NCBI RefSeq assembly: GCF_000426525.1
Contig: NZ_AUFN01000015.1
Coordinates: forward strand, 62,001 to 126,000
Origin: Nocardioides alkalitolerans DSM 16699
Lineage (GTDB): Bacteria; Actinomycetota; Actinomycetes; Propionibacteriales; Nocardioidaceae
Length of the DNA stretch: 64,000 bases
Reading direction: 5' to 3'
Positions 23,279 to 32,981 of the stretch are shown here, piece after piece; the first letter of the stretch is position 1, and each line of letters opens with the position of its first letter. A model generated the notes under the pieces. That model was given only the letters and a program-made list of their open reading frames with translations. It was not told the origin of the DNA and made no database searches. The position numbers and the translations under genes were made by a program.

Positions 23279-24489
23279 CCGTCGTCGAGCCCGTGCGTGC
23301 CCCGGGCACCACCGCGCGCACCACCTGGTTCCCCCTGCTCGACACGCTGCGCGCCGTCGGGGCGGTGGCCGTGCTCACGACGCACACCGCCTTCTGGGCC
23401 GGCACCTACACCGGCCACGGCTGGTTCGGCTCGCTGCTCGCCCGGCTCGACGTCGGGGTCGCCCTCTTCTTCGTGCTCTCCGGCTTCCTGCTCGCCCGCC
23501 CCCACCTGCTGGCGGCGACGGAGGGCCGGTCCCGGCCGAGCACCGCGACGTACCTCTCCCGGCGCTTCTGGCGGATCACGCCGCTCGCGGTCCTCGCCGT
23601 CGGCATCGCGCTGGTGCTCCTGCACGACAACCGCGACCTCACGGCCGGGGAGCGGATCGCCGCCCTCACGCTGACCAGCAGCTACGTCGGCGGGGTCTAC
23701 CCGGCCGGCATCACCCACCTGTGGAGCCTGGGCGTCGAGGTCGCGTTCTACGTCGTGCTGCCCCTGCTCATGCTCGTCGGCCTCGGACGCTCCCGGACCG
23801 GGACGGGCCTCGCCACGCCGCGGGGCCGCCGCCGGGTCGGCCTCCTGCTCGCCGTCATGGCGGGCGCCTCGGTCGCCTGGTACCTCGTCGGCGTCGAGCG
23901 GGTCTCGGCCGGCTCGCCGACGGAGTGGTTGCCCGGCTTCCTCAGCTGGTTCGCCGTCGGCATCGGGCTCGCGTTCCTCAGCGTGCTCGACGCGACGGAC
24001 CGGGGCGGCCGCGTCACCGCCGCCGCCCGGAGCCTCGCCCGCCAGCCCGGCGCGTGCTGGACCATCGCCGCCGGTCTGCTCCTCGTCGGCGCGACGCCGC
24101 TGGCCGGGCCGACCATGCTGGCGCCGCTCTCACCGACCGAGCACGTCGTGAAGAACCTGCTGTACGCCGTCGTCGCCGGCCTCGTCGTGCTGACCGGCGT
24201 CTTCCCCAGCACCCCGGGCTACGCCCGCCTGCTGGGCAACCGGTTCGCCCGTCGGGTCGGGGTCGTCTCGTACGGCATCTTCTGCCTGCACCTCCCGATC
24301 CTCCACGGCGTCATGTTCGTGACCGGCTGGGAGCTGTTCGGCGGTCACCTGCTGGGCATCTGGGCGTTGACGCTGGTGCTCTCGTACGGCGCCGCCGAGC
24401 TCGCCTACCGCTGGGTGGAGGCGCCGGCCCAGCGCTTCGCGCGCCGCTCCTCCCCGACGGTGCCGTCCCCGCCGGTGTCGGTGACCTGA
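23275..24489 (+). CDS. Acyltransferase family 3 membrane protein (Rv0228-like)
   Basis: A 404-residue acyltransferase-3 family integral membrane protein with about 10 helices. Seen: LLDTLRAVGAVAVLTTHTAF (residues 19-38) with the essential histidine, LFFVLSGFLLARP near residue 65, and YLSRRFWRITPLAVLAVG. Such proteins acylate extracellular or periplasmic sugars and lipids. It overlaps the upstream GT-C-like gene by 4 bases, and its last 85 bases overlap the antisense end of the AftD-like gene. Context and family suggest acylation of an envelope glycan. Mycobacterial Rv0228 is the likely counterpart. Confidence 0.88.
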   Translation: MTVVEPVRAPGTTARTTWFPLLDTLRAVGAVAVLTTHTAFWAGTYTGHGWFGSLLARLDVGVALFFVLSGFLLARPHLLAATEGRSRPSTATYLSRRFWRITPLAVLAVGIALVLLHDNRDLTAGERIAALTLTSSYVGGVYPAGITHLWSLGVEVAFYVVLPLLMLVGLGRSRTGTGLATPRGRRRVGLLLAVMAGASVAWYLVGVERVSAGSPTEWLPGFLSWFAVGIGLAFLSVLDATDRGGRVTAAARSLARQPGACWTIAAGLLLVGATPLAGPTMLAPLSPTEHVVKNLLYAVVAGLVVLTGVFPSTPGYARLLGNRFARRVGVVSYGIFCLHLPILHGVMFVTGWELFGGHLLGIWALTLVLSYGAAELAYRWVEAPAQRFARRSSPTVPSPPVSVT

Positions 24490-27400
24490 GCCCCCGCCGG
24501 GTCCGCGGCCTCGGGCGGACCCGGGAGCAGCACCCCCCGGAGCACGATCGCGGCGAGGGTGGCGACGGCGAGGTACTGCGGCCACGCCGCCGTGCCGGCC
24601 CACCCGTTGGCCGACCCCCAGGGCTGCAGGGCGTACGCCGCCGCCGCGACGAACAGCGGGAGCGCGAAGAGCCAGGGCACGACGTCCTCGGCGCTGCCGG
24701 GCCAGCGTCGGCCGACGAGCACGACGAGGCCACCGGCGACGAGGGCGACGAGCAGACCGGTCGTCCCGGAGACCACCCCGAGGCCGACGAGCACGCCCAC
24801 GCCCACGACCGCGGCGGGCGGTCGGCCGTCGCCGACGGCGGGCAGGTCCTCGGACGCGGCGGCAGGCCGACGCCGCACCCGCCGTACGACGCCCGCACCG
24901 ACGGTCGCGGCGAGCAGGAGCAGCACGGCGCCCAGGCCCACGAGCAGTCCGGCGCGGTAGGTGCCGGCGGGGGCGAACGCGACGTCGACGGGTCCGGTGG
25001 CGTCACCGTCGAGCAGCCAGCCCTGCTGCCAGCCGTCGAGCACGACCGGCTCCAGGGACGACCCGTCCTGGGTCGCCCGCCAGCCGGGGTTGGCGTTCTC
25101 CCGCACGACGGCGACGGCGTCGTCGGGACCGACCGGCACCGAGCGCGTCGACGTGGCGGGGTCCAGGGCGCCGGCGGGGGTGGGCGCGGCGCCGGAGACC
25201 TCCTGGCCGTCCACCCGGGTCAGCACCAGCGCGTCGAGGGCAAAGGCCGGGTTGTCGGTCACGGTGACGTCGGTGTCACCGCGCTCGAGCCGGAGGAACG
25301 GCGCGTCGGGGTCGTCCGAGTCGCCGGAGGAGACGTTGCCGAACGGGCACGGCAGGGCCTGCAGCGTGCCGCCGTCCAGCACGGCACCCTCGATCCGCAC
25401 CGCCGTCGGGACCGCCACGTCGCCCACCTGCAGCAACGGGCCGCTGCCGCACGCCAGCACGGTGCCGTTGAGCCGGTCGCGGAAGCGGTCCGGGGCGCCG
25501 GTGAGGCGCAGCTCGGAGATCCCGACGGACGCCTCGTCCTCGCCCGCGCCCGGTGCGGCGACGTCGGTCTCCGCCCGGTCGACCTCGATCGCGAGCTGGT
25601 CGGTGACGATCGCCCCGTCGAGGTCGGCGCGGCCGTCCTCGAGGTCGACCGTGCGACGGCCTCCGGGCCACACGAGCGTGACGCGGGTCGGGGCCCGGGC
25701 GGCGGCACCCTCGTCGAGCTCCACCTCGACGGCCGTCAGGGTGCGCTCCCCCAGCCACGTGAGGTCGAGGGTGGGCCGCGGGTCGTCGGGGTCCGCCGTC
25801 CAGGTCGTGCCGGGGCGCCCGTCGACCGCCGCCGGGGCGGACGCCCTCGGGTCGCTGACGGCGAGGGACGAGGCCCGCGGCGTGATCTGCGAGCCGTCGT
25901 CGAGCAGACCCGAGAGCGCGTCACCGCCCCGCGGCCGCACGGTCACCGCCATGCCGTAGTCGGCCTGCTCGGGCAGTCCGAACGTCCGACGGACCTCGGT
26001 CGCCTCCTCGTCGGGCACCTCGAGCGTGGCGGCGCAGCGCACCGCGAGACCGACCTCCGCGCACCCGTCGCGCGCGTCGCGGTCGGCCCGCAGCACGACG
26101 GCGTCGGGGGCGCCCCAGCCCTCGGGCAGCCGCGGCAGGTCGAGCCAGCGCTCGACCTCGACGCCGGGCACCTCGACCTCGGCCAGGGAGATGTCCTGCT
26201 CGCCGGCCGGTGAGGCGTCCTCGACCTGGAGCCAGCGGACCTCCTCGTCCTGGCGGGGCACGTCGACCTCGACGGACTCCCCCGGTCCGAGGGCGAGCTC
26301 CTCGCTCCGTCCGCCGGCCCAGACGAGCCGGACCACCTGCTCCTCGGCGGCCCGGTCGCCGCCGACGAGGGTGACCTGGCGCGGCAGCCGGAGCGGCTCG
26401 TCGAGATCGAGGCGCCACGAGGCGCGGCCCGAGCCGGCCGCGCCGGCCGTCCACGAGGTGTCGGGCGAGCCGTCGAGCGCGGCGTACGGCTGCTCCCCGC
26501 GACGCGAGCCCCCGAAGGCACCGGCGTCGGAGGCCGACGAGCTGGCGGAGACGTCGGCGGCCCCGACGTACCGCGCCGTCGTGGACCAGCGGTCGTCGGT
26601 GTCGAGGAGGTAGTCGCGCGCGGGGTTGCCGGTACGGCGCGGCTCGTCACCCGTCAGCACGGGGCTCGTGGCGTCGTGGATGCGGGCGAAGGCGCGCTCC
26701 CGGGCCCGCAGCCCGTCGGAGAGCACGACCCGGGCGTCCTCGAACGAGCCCGCCAGGTCCTCGTCCGGCACGTCGACGCCGAGCACGGTCGGGCGGTCGT
26801 CGACCACGCCGAGGTCGAGGAGGTCGACCAGGTCCTCGGGGCCGCCGACGACCACGTCGGGCGTGCCCGCGGCCACCTGGGTCGCGACGTCCTGCACCTC
26901 GTAGACCTCGACGGCGTCGTACGCGTCGCGCCACCCGCCCTCGAGCACCAGCCGGCGCCCGTCGTCCTCGACGAACGCCTCGCCGCCGGTGCGGGGCCCG
27001 AACGTGGCGACGCGCTCGATGCCGGGCGAGCCGTCGAGGGCCTGGTGCACCAGGGCGGCCGACGGCAGGTCGCCGTCCGGCACCAGGTCGTTGCGCACGA
27101 CGAGGTGCCGCACGCCCGCCCGCTGGAGGTACGCCGTGAGGCCCGCGCCGCCCAGGCCCTGGGCGAGCCGCTGCTCCGCGCCGTCGAGCATGCGGATCGT
27201 GGCGGGCGGGGTGAGCGGGATGACGTTGCGGACGGCCCAGCGGGAGTCGGCCTCGAACTGCAGCGGCTCGTCGCGGGTGCTGCCCCACTGGTAGTCCGCG
27301 AACCCCGACCCGGGGGCCAGGAGGGCGACGCCGCCCCCGTCGCCCCCGCCCCCGTCGCCTCCGCCTCCGTCGTCCGGGCCGTCGGCGGCCGCGCCGTCCT

Positions 27401-28748
27401 CGGCGGCGAGGAAGCGGGCGGTCTCCTGCCAGTACGTCGGCACGGCCAGCGTCTCGTCGGCGGGCGCCAGCCGGCCCAGGAGCGCCGGGGTCGCGGCGCC
27501 CGCGACCACGGCGACCGTGGTCACGAGCAGGACCCCACGCTCGAGGAACAGCCCGGACCGTTCCGCCGAGGCGCGCGCGCCGACCGCGTGGTCGAGGAGG
27601 AAGGCCAGACCCACGACGAGGGGCAGGCGCACGACCGGGTCGAACTTGTGCACGTTGCGCAGGGGCGCCAGCGCGCCGTCGAGGGCGGCGGCGACGTCGC
27701 CGCTGAGCCAGCCGGAGACCGCGCCGAGGTGACCGGCGGCGACCATGAGCACGCCCAGCAGCAGGCCGAGGGCGAGGAAGGGGCGGTGCGGGGTGCGCCG
27801 GTGCAGCAGCCCGGCGGCGCCGAGCAGCAGCACGACGCCGCTGTTGAGCGCCAGGTAGGAGGTGACGACGAGGTCGTTGCCGGCGCGCGAGCGCGCGTCG
27901 ACGTACGGCACCCAGTTGGAGGTGCCGCGCAGCGTGTCGAAGACCGTGGCGGGGAACGTCGTCACCGAGCTGGTCTCGATGAAGTCGAGGAACGGCGGGC
28001 TGTAGGCGCCCATGAGGAACAGCGGAACGAGCCACCAGAGCGTGCCCAGCAGCGTGAAGACGGGCCACCAGACGAGGAGGGCCGTGCGGCGGGGCCCGCG
28101 CTCGCGCGTCAGGAGCCACACCGCACCCAGCGGAATGACGGCGAACGTGGCGGCCGCGTTGACGCCGCCGACCATCGCGACCCCGAGGCCGGCCCAGGCG
28201 GCGGCCCGCCGGGGCGAGCCCCGGCGGCTCCCGACGACGAGGGCGAGCAGCACCCACGGGGCCAGCGCGGACGGCCACACCTCGATGGAGCTGGGACCGA
28301 TGACCGTCAGCATCCGCGGCGACAGGGCGAACGCCGCACCGCCGACGAGGGCCGCGAGGTCGGAGCGCACGCCGAGGGCGCGCAGCAGCAGCGCGGTGCC
28401 GACGAACGCGGTGCAGAGCACGAGCACCCACCACAGCCGCTGCACCGTCCAGCCCGGCAGGCCGAGCGCGTCGCCGAGCCAGAAGAAGGGCCCCATCGGC
28501 CAGAGGTAGCCGTAGGCCTGGTTCTGCACCTGGCCGAAGGTGCCCTCGGGGTCCCACAGCGAGAGCGCCCGGCCGAGGAAGCCTCCCGGGTCGGCCACGA
28601 GATCGAACTTCGTGTCGGAGACCAGCAAGCCGGGCGACTGGACGAACGCGAGCCCGGCGAGCAGGACGCAGGCGGCGAGGAGGCGGAGGCGGAAGGTCGC
28701 CCGGCCCTCGTCGGTCAGCGTCGCTCCAGCACGATCACGAGGTTCCAC
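24405..28748 (-). CDS. aftD: AftD-like alpha-(1->3)-arabinofuranosyltransferase (DUF3367)
   Basis: A very large membrane glycosyltransferase of 1447 residues. The N-terminal third is a GT-C membrane region (about 11 helices) with VSDTKFDLVADPGGFLGRAL near residue 44 and GQVQNQAYGYLWPMGPFF near residue 73, hallmarks of mycobacterial AftD. A long exterior part with beta-rich, carbohydrate-binding-like modules follows (residues about 450-1320), then terminal helices. AftD adds arabinofuranose branches to arabinogalactan and lipoarabinomannan. The GTG start overlaps the upstream methyltransferase by 34 bases. The 3' end overlaps the convergent acyltransferase by 85 bases. A Gly/Asp-rich stretch (GGGGDGGGGDGGG) near residue 470 looks like a linker. 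Confidence 0.85.
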   Translation of the reverse strand: MEPRDRAGATLTDEGRATFRLRLLAACVLLAGLAFVQSPGLLVSDTKFDLVADPGGFLGRALSLWDPEGTFGQVQNQAYGYLWPMGPFFWLGDALGLPGWTVQRLWWVLVLCTAFVGTALLLRALGVRSDLAALVGGAAFALSPRMLTVIGPSSIEVWPSALAPWVLLALVVGSRRGSPRRAAAWAGLGVAMVGGVNAAATFAVIPLGAVWLLTRERGPRRTALLVWWPVFTLLGTLWWLVPLFLMGAYSPPFLDFIETSSVTTFPATVFDTLRGTSNWVPYVDARSRAGNDLVVTSYLALNSGVVLLLGAAGLLHRRTPHRPFLALGLLLGVLMVAAGHLGAVSGWLSGDVAAALDGALAPLRNVHKFDPVVRLPLVVGLAFLLDHAVGARASAERSGLFLERGVLLVTTVAVVAGAATPALLGRLAPADETLAVPTYWQETARFLAAEDGAAADGPDDGGGGDGGGGDGGGVALLAPGSGFADYQWGSTRDEPLQFEADSRWAVRNVIPLTPPATIRMLDGAEQRLAQGLGGAGLTAYLQRAGVRHLVVRNDLVPDGDLPSAALVHQALDGSPGIERVATFGPRTGGEAFVEDDGRRLVLEGGWRDAYDAVEVYEVQDVATQVAAGTPDVVVGGPEDLVDLLDLGVVDDRPTVLGVDVPDEDLAGSFEDARVVLSDGLRARERAFARIHDATSPVLTGDEPRRTGNPARDYLLDTDDRWSTTARYVGAADVSASSSASDAGAFGGSRRGEQPYAALDGSPDTSWTAGAAGSGRASWRLDLDEPLRLPRQVTLVGGDRAAEEQVVRLVWAGGRSEELALGPGESVEVDVPRQDEEVRWLQVEDASPAGEQDISLAEVEVPGVEVERWLDLPRLPEGWGAPDAVVLRADRDARDGCAEVGLAVRCAATLEVPDEEATEVRRTFGLPEQADYGMAVTVRPRGGDALSGLLDDGSQITPRASSLAVSDPRASAPAAVDGRPGTTWTADPDDPRPTLDLTWLGERTLTAVEVELDEGAAARAPTRVTLVWPGGRRTVDLEDGRADLDGAIVTDQLAIEVDRAETDVAAPGAGEDEASVGISELRLTGAPDRFRDRLNGTVLACGSGPLLQVGDVAVPTAVRIEGAVLDGGTLQALPCPFGNVSSGDSDDPDAPFLRLERGDTDVTVTDNPAFALDALVLTRVDGQEVSGAAPTPAGALDPATSTRSVPVGPDDAVAVVRENANPGWRATQDGSSLEPVVLDGWQQGWLLDGDATGPVDVAFAPAGTYRAGLLVGLGAVLLLLAATVGAGVVRRVRRRPAAASEDLPAVGDGRPPAAVVGVGVLVGLGVVSGTTGLLVALVAGGLVVLVGRRWPGSAEDVVPWLFALPLFVAAAAYALQPWGSANGWAGTAAWPQYLAVATLAAIVLRGVLLPGPPEAADPAGAQVTDTGGDGTVGEERRAKRWAGASTQR

Positions 28749-29518
28749 GTCACCACCTCACGCACGAGCGGCACCCGCAGCAGCCACCAGGACCACCAGG
28801 GGTTGTACCGCGGCAGCACGGCGACGACCTCGCCGGCCTCCTGCGTGCGGGCCCAGCGCAGGCCCTGGGCGACGGTCGCGGCGTAGAGCGACTCGCCGTA
28901 CTTGTTCTTCGGCTCGTGGCCGTGCGTGCGGGTGTAGCGACGGCGCGCGTAGCGACCGCCGAGGTAGTGCCACGGCGCCGTCTCGTGGCCGCCCCAGGGG
29001 CCGAACCAGACGGTCCAGGAGAGGAACACGAGGCCGCCGGGCCGGGTCACACGCAGCATCTCGTCGGCCATCAGCCAGGGCGACGGCACGTGCTCGAGCA
29101 CGTTGGAGGAGTAGCAGACGTCGACGGAGGCGTCCGCGAACGGCAGGGCCATGCCGCTGCCCATGACGGTGCGAGGGTGCACGTCGCCCGCGCCGGCCAG
29201 CTCACCCGCGTCGGCGTCGAGGGCGACGTACGTCGCGCCCGCCCCCTCGAAGGCGCGTCGGAAGTAGCCGGGCCCGCCGCCCACGTCGAGGAGGGTGGCG
29301 CCGTCGAGGTCGGCGTACCGGCCCAGCTGCGCCACCGAGTCCTGCGCCAGGGCCGTGTAGAACCGCGCCGGATCGGGCTGCTCGTAGCCGAACTCGCGGA
29401 AGAGGTGGACGGCACGTCGCAGGGTCGCCGACCGACGGGCCGCCCGGGCGGCGCGGGCTGCTGCTCGGGGTCGCGGCGGGCCGGTGGGGGCGCGACGCGC
29501 ATCGGTCGGTGGACGCAC
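28715..29518 (-). CDS. Class I SAM-dependent methyltransferase (Rv0224c-like)
   Basis: A methyltransferase of up to 267 residues. Seen: motif I LLDVGGGPGYFRRAF near residue 96, VALDADAGEL, CYSSNVLEHVPSP, and the tail VTWNLVIVLERR. The HGHEPKNKYGESLYAATVAQG segment resembles mycobacterial Rv0224c. The N-terminal 30 residues are Arg/Ala-rich, so the true start may be further in, before ATLRRAVHLFREFGYEQPD. It overlaps the AftD-like gene by 34 bases and probably is transcribed with it. The substrate is unknown but probably lies in the envelope pathway. Confidence 0.83.
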   Translation of the reverse strand: MRPPTDARRAPTGPPRPRAAARAARAARRSATLRRAVHLFREFGYEQPDPARFYTALAQDSVAQLGRYADLDGATLLDVGGGPGYFRRAFEGAGATYVALDADAGELAGAGDVHPRTVMGSGMALPFADASVDVCYSSNVLEHVPSPWLMADEMLRVTRPGGLVFLSWTVWFGPWGGHETAPWHYLGGRYARRRYTRTHGHEPKNKYGESLYAATVAQGLRWARTQEAGEVVAVLPRYNPWWSWWLLRVPLVREVVTWNLVIVLERR

Positions 29519-29618
29519 CCGGGGGACACTACCCGGCAGTAGGGGTGCGCACCGGCAGGTGGGATAGCCTCGCGCGGTCGACCGCCCGGTCGGCCGGCAG
29601 GTGGAGGGTGGATCGCAG

Positions 29619-30749
29619 GTGCAGGGTCGTCACGTCGTGTTCCTGAGCTGGCGCGACACCGCCAACCCCGAGGGCGGCGGAGCGGAGCGCTACCTGGAGC
29701 GGATGGCCGCCGGCCTGGTCGCCCGGGGGGCCCGCGTGACCGTCTTCTGCGCCGCCCACGAGGCCGCCCCCGCCCGGGAGACCCGCGACGGCATCCGGTT
29801 CGTGCGGGCCGGGTCGAAGACCACCGTCTACCTCTGGGGCCTCTGGCTCCTGCTCACCGGCCGGCTCGGACGTCCCGACCTCGTGGTCGACGTGCAGAAC
29901 GGCCTGCCGTTCCTCTCGCGGCTCGTCACCCGCGCCCCGGTCGTCGTGCTCGTGCACCACGTGCACCGCGAGCAGTGGCCCGTGGTCTACCCCGGGCTGA
30001 TGGGCCACGTCGGCTGGTGGGTGGAGCGCACCCTCGCCCCGCGCGTCTACCGGCGCTCCCGGTACGTCGCGGTGTCGTCCGCGACCCGGGAGGAGCTGGT
30101 CGAGCTCGGTGTCGACCGCGAGCGGATCGACGTCGTGCACAACGGCACCGACCCGGCGCTGCCGAGCAGCGTCGAGCGCGCGGCGACCCCGACCGTGTGC
30201 GTCGTGGGCCGCCTCGTGCCCCACAAGCAGGTCGAGCACGCCATCGACGCGGTCGCCCGGCTGCGCGACGACGTGCCGGGCGTCCGCCTCCACGTCGTCG
30301 GGTCGGGGTGGTGGGCCGACGAGCTGGCCGACCACGCCGACGCCGCCGGGGCCGGGGACCTCGTCACCTTCCACGGCCAGGTCGACGAGCAGGCCAAGCA
30401 CGACGTCTACGCGCTCAGCTGGGTGATGGCGACGCCGTCGCTCAAGGAGGGGTGGGGCCTCGTCATCGGCGAGGCCGGCTCGCACGGCGTGCCGACGGTC
30501 GCCTACGCCTCGGCCGGGGGAACGCGAGAGTCGATCGAGGCGGGCCGCTCGGGGATCCTGGTCGACACCTTCGACGAGCTGGTGGACGCGCTGCGCCAGC
30601 TGCTGACCGACACCGGCCTGCGCGAGCGGCTGGGCAAGGACGCCCGCGCCGTGAGCCACCGCTTCACCTGGGAGCACGCGCAGGAGCGGTTCGCCCAGAC
30701 GCTCGACGTCGTGCTGGACCCGACCGGTGGGTCGCACGTCCTGAAATGA
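29619..30749 (+). CDS. GT4 family glycosyltransferase (Rv0225-like)
   Basis: A 376-residue retaining GT-B glycosyltransferase. Seen: VFLSWRDTANPEGGGAERYL near the N-terminus (acceptor side, glycine-rich), VVGRLVPHKQVEHAIDAVA in the middle, and the sugar-nucleotide site PSLKEGWGLVIGEAGSHGVP near residue 272 with the E-x7-E pattern. It uses a nucleotide sugar to extend a lipid or polysaccharide in the cytoplasm. GTG 29619 is preferred to 29601 because GGAGGG lies at 29602-29607, at a suitable distance. It is divergent from the methyltransferase, as Rv0225 is from Rv0224c in mycobacteria, from memory. Confidence 0.9.
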   Translation: MQGRHVVFLSWRDTANPEGGGAERYLERMAAGLVARGARVTVFCAAHEAAPARETRDGIRFVRAGSKTTVYLWGLWLLLTGRLGRPDLVVDVQNGLPFLSRLVTRAPVVVLVHHVHREQWPVVYPGLMGHVGWWVERTLAPRVYRRSRYVAVSSATREELVELGVDRERIDVVHNGTDPALPSSVERAATPTVCVVGRLVPHKQVEHAIDAVARLRDDVPGVRLHVVGSGWWADELADHADAAGAGDLVTFHGQVDEQAKHDVYALSWVMATPSLKEGWGLVIGEAGSHGVPTVAYASAGGTRESIEAGRSGILVDTFDELVDALRQLLTDTGLRERLGKDARAVSHRFTWEHAQERFAQTLDVVLDPTGGSHVLK

Positions 30750-30754
30750 GAGAA

Positions 30755-30782
30755 CCGGCGTGGCGCCGAGGCGCCACGCCGG
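30755..30782. terminator. Terminator between GT4 and DUF2613 genes
   Basis: A 13-bp perfect stem (CCGGCGTGGCGCC with its complement) closes a 2-base loop between converging stops at 30749 and 30820. Confidence 0.8.
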
Positions 30783-30819
30783 TGAGTCTCACGGCCGACC
30801 GATGGTCGGCGAGGGTGGG

Positions 30820-30984
30820 TCAGTTGTCGCCGTACTGGATGACCGACGCGGCCGGCTCCGACGAGTTGCCGGGCGACTCGCTCGGAGCGCCCGTCTGCGA
30901 GCTCACGACACCGACGACAGTGACTGCGGCGACCGATCCGCCGACGATGAGCGACACCAGCGTGCCGATGATTCCCGTGCCCAT
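30820..30984 (-). CDS. DUF2613 small secreted/membrane protein (Rv0236A-like)
   Basis: A 54-residue protein beginning MGTGIIGTLVSLIVGGSVAA, with one hydrophobic helix (residues about 4-28) followed by a Ser/Pro/Glu-rich tail. This matches the DUF2613 family of small actinobacterial proteins; in M. tuberculosis the member Rv0236A sits beside aftD. AGGGAGG lies 6 bases before ATG 30984. It may assist the neighbouring membrane transferases, but that is inference. It follows the large membrane gene at 31070 on the same strand with 85 bp between, so they may be cotranscribed. Confidence 0.8.
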   Translation of the reverse strand: MGTGIIGTLVSLIVGGSVAAVTVVGVVSSQTGAPSESPGNSSEPAASVIQYGDN

Positions 30985-31069
30985 GATGGACCTCCCTCTT
31001 CCTAACGGCGGAGCATACCAGCGAGTACGACGCGCGGGGCATCTTCGCGAGGTCGGGTGTCGTGGCCCG

Positions 31070-32902
31070 TCACGACCGCGGCGATCCGTCCTCCGGGCCG
31101 CGCCCCGGAGCACCCGTGCGGCGCAGCACGACGGCTCCCGCCGGCGCCACCAGCAGCCCGCCGTAGAGCACCCACGCGACCGTCACCGCGCCCACCCTCG
31201 CCGCCCCGGAAGGGGCCGGTGCCGTGACGTCGGCCGGGCCGTCGGCGCCCTCGAGGCGCTGGACGTCGAGGCGCTCGTCGCGCAGGAGCGCCGTGCCGGC
31301 CAGGTCGGGTGCCAGGCTCTCGGGCGCCGCGTCGACGTCGGGGCCGCGGGCGTGGACGACGTACGCGACGCCCGCCTCCCGCAGCGCCGCCGACCGCTCC
31401 TCCGGCGTGTCGAGGGCGAGGGCGGCCCGGACGACCGGACCCCGGGGGTCCTCCCCCGCGACCACGCGGTCGGCGACGACCAGCTCGTCCGAGACGAGCG
31501 CCGGGCCGCCGAGCAGGCGGGGCACCGGGTCGAGCACCGGACGGCCCCCGTTCCAGTCGGGGGCGCGGTAGGACGCGAACGGCAGCACCAGCACCGGGCG
31601 GTCGGCCAGGTCGCGCGCGGCGGCGTCGGCGCGCAGGGCGTCGCGTGCCTCGCCGTACGCGCCGGGGATCGCGACGGCCTCCAGCCGCCCGGCCGCTCCC
31701 CCGGCGAGGTCGGGCAGCAGGAGCACCGGCAGGAGCGCCGCGACGACGGACGCGGCCACGACGGGGGGCCCCCGCAGCGCCCGGGTCGCCGCGGTGACCA
31801 GTGCGGCGAGGCCGAGCACGACGGCCGGCACCGCCAGGCCGACGAGGCGCGAGCCGTCCCGCAGGACGCCGCCGCCCGGCACCGCGGTCGCGACGGCGGC
31901 CAGGAGGCCCGGCGCGGCCCACGACAGGAGCGCGAGGCCGAGTCCCACCGCTGCGGCCGCTCCCACCGCGGCGGACTCGCGGCGGGGAGGGCCACTGCGC
32001 AGCGCCAGGCCGACGAGGGCCGCCACCACCAGCACCGCCCAGGCCCACGCCCGCGGACCGGTGAGGGAGTCGGGCACGGTGGCGGTGTTCCACACCCCGC
32101 CGAGACCGAGCACCGCGACCGGGGCCGGGAGGTCGCCCGGGCCGCGGGCCGCGAAGACCTCGGCCGCCACCCGGGCGGCGCCGGCGTCCGGGCGCGTCAC
32201 GGCACCGGCGGCCAGCCCGGCCACCACCCAGGGCGCGTTCGCCGCGACGGCCACGAGCCCGAGCGCTCCCCACGTACGGCGGGTCGCTCCCCCGACGACG
32301 CCTACCAGGAGCACGAGCGCCACGGTGGTGGTGAGGCCGGCCGACGCGCTCAGCGCGCCGACGGCCGCGAGCGGCGCGACCACGAGCGGCAGACCGGCGC
32401 CGCCCCGCTCGCGCAGGGCGCGGCCGGCCAGCAGCAGCCACGGGAGCGCGGCGTACGCCAGCAGCACGGGCCAGTGACCGAGCAGGAGGCGCTCGGCGAC
32501 GAAGGGGTTCCACAGCGCCACCGCCGCGGCCGCGAGCCGTACGGCCGGCGGCGACGTGCGCACGAGCCGGTGCGCCCCGCAGCCGGCGCCGACGAGCGCG
32601 CCCAGCAGGACCACCTTCTGGAGCAGCATCCCCGGGACGACCTCGTCGAGCAGGGCGACCACCTGGTCGGAGGGCACCGCCCGGGGGACGCCGTCGCCCA
32701 GCCCCCAGCCGGCCGTGGTCACCGCGAGGTCACGCACCCACACGAGGTCGTAGGAGAGCACGTAGCCCGGCAGCAGCGCGGGGCCGAGCAGCAGCAGCGC
32801 CAGCCCCACCACGAGCAGGTCGGGCAGCGCGTGCGGGAGACGGAGCAGGAATCGTCCTGACGGCCGGGCTGCAGGCGTCGAGGGCTGTCCCGCACCACCC
32901 AC
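31070..32902 (-). CDS. Large multi-pass membrane protein (Rv0226c-like)
   Basis: A 610-residue membrane protein with about 12-13 helices, ending in a final helix (AVTVAWVLYGGLLVAPAGAV) and a short tail. The region before it, residues about 380-560, contains a predicted exterior domain (VLVLPFASYRAPDWNG). The layout matches mycobacterial Rv0226c, of the same envelope block, and looks GT-C-like. No catalytic residues can be stated. GTG 32902 is chosen because GAGGAGGA lies just upstream at a good distance; the open frame continues beyond it into sequence shared with the divergent flippase gene at 32982. Confidence 0.75.
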   Translation of the reverse strand: MGGAGQPSTPAARPSGRFLLRLPHALPDLLVVGLALLLLGPALLPGYVLSYDLVWVRDLAVTTAGWGLGDGVPRAVPSDQVVALLDEVVPGMLLQKVVLLGALVGAGCGAHRLVRTSPPAVRLAAAAVALWNPFVAERLLLGHWPVLLAYAALPWLLLAGRALRERGGAGLPLVVAPLAAVGALSASAGLTTTVALVLLVGVVGGATRRTWGALGLVAVAANAPWVVAGLAAGAVTRPDAGAARVAAEVFAARGPGDLPAPVAVLGLGGVWNTATVPDSLTGPRAWAWAVLVVAALVGLALRSGPPRRESAAVGAAAAVGLGLALLSWAAPGLLAAVATAVPGGGVLRDGSRLVGLAVPAVVLGLAALVTAATRALRGPPVVAASVVAALLPVLLLPDLAGGAAGRLEAVAIPGAYGEARDALRADAAARDLADRPVLVLPFASYRAPDWNGGRPVLDPVPRLLGGPALVSDELVVADRVVAGEDPRGPVVRAALALDTPEERSAALREAGVAYVVHARGPDVDAAPESLAPDLAGTALLRDERLDVQRLEGADGPADVTAPAPSGAARVGAVTVAWVLYGGLLVAPAGAVVLRRTGAPGRGPEDGSPRS

Positions 32903-32981
32903 CTGCTGCTCCTCCTCGTCGGTCCGTGCGCCACCGCACCTTCGGGCCGCACGCCTGGAGGCGTGATCTAGGCTCCGCCGG

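Noticed and set aside
26676..28886. A plus-strand open frame opposite the AftD-like gene
   Set aside because: Shadow of a strongly supported membrane protein; no start context and no recognisable domain.
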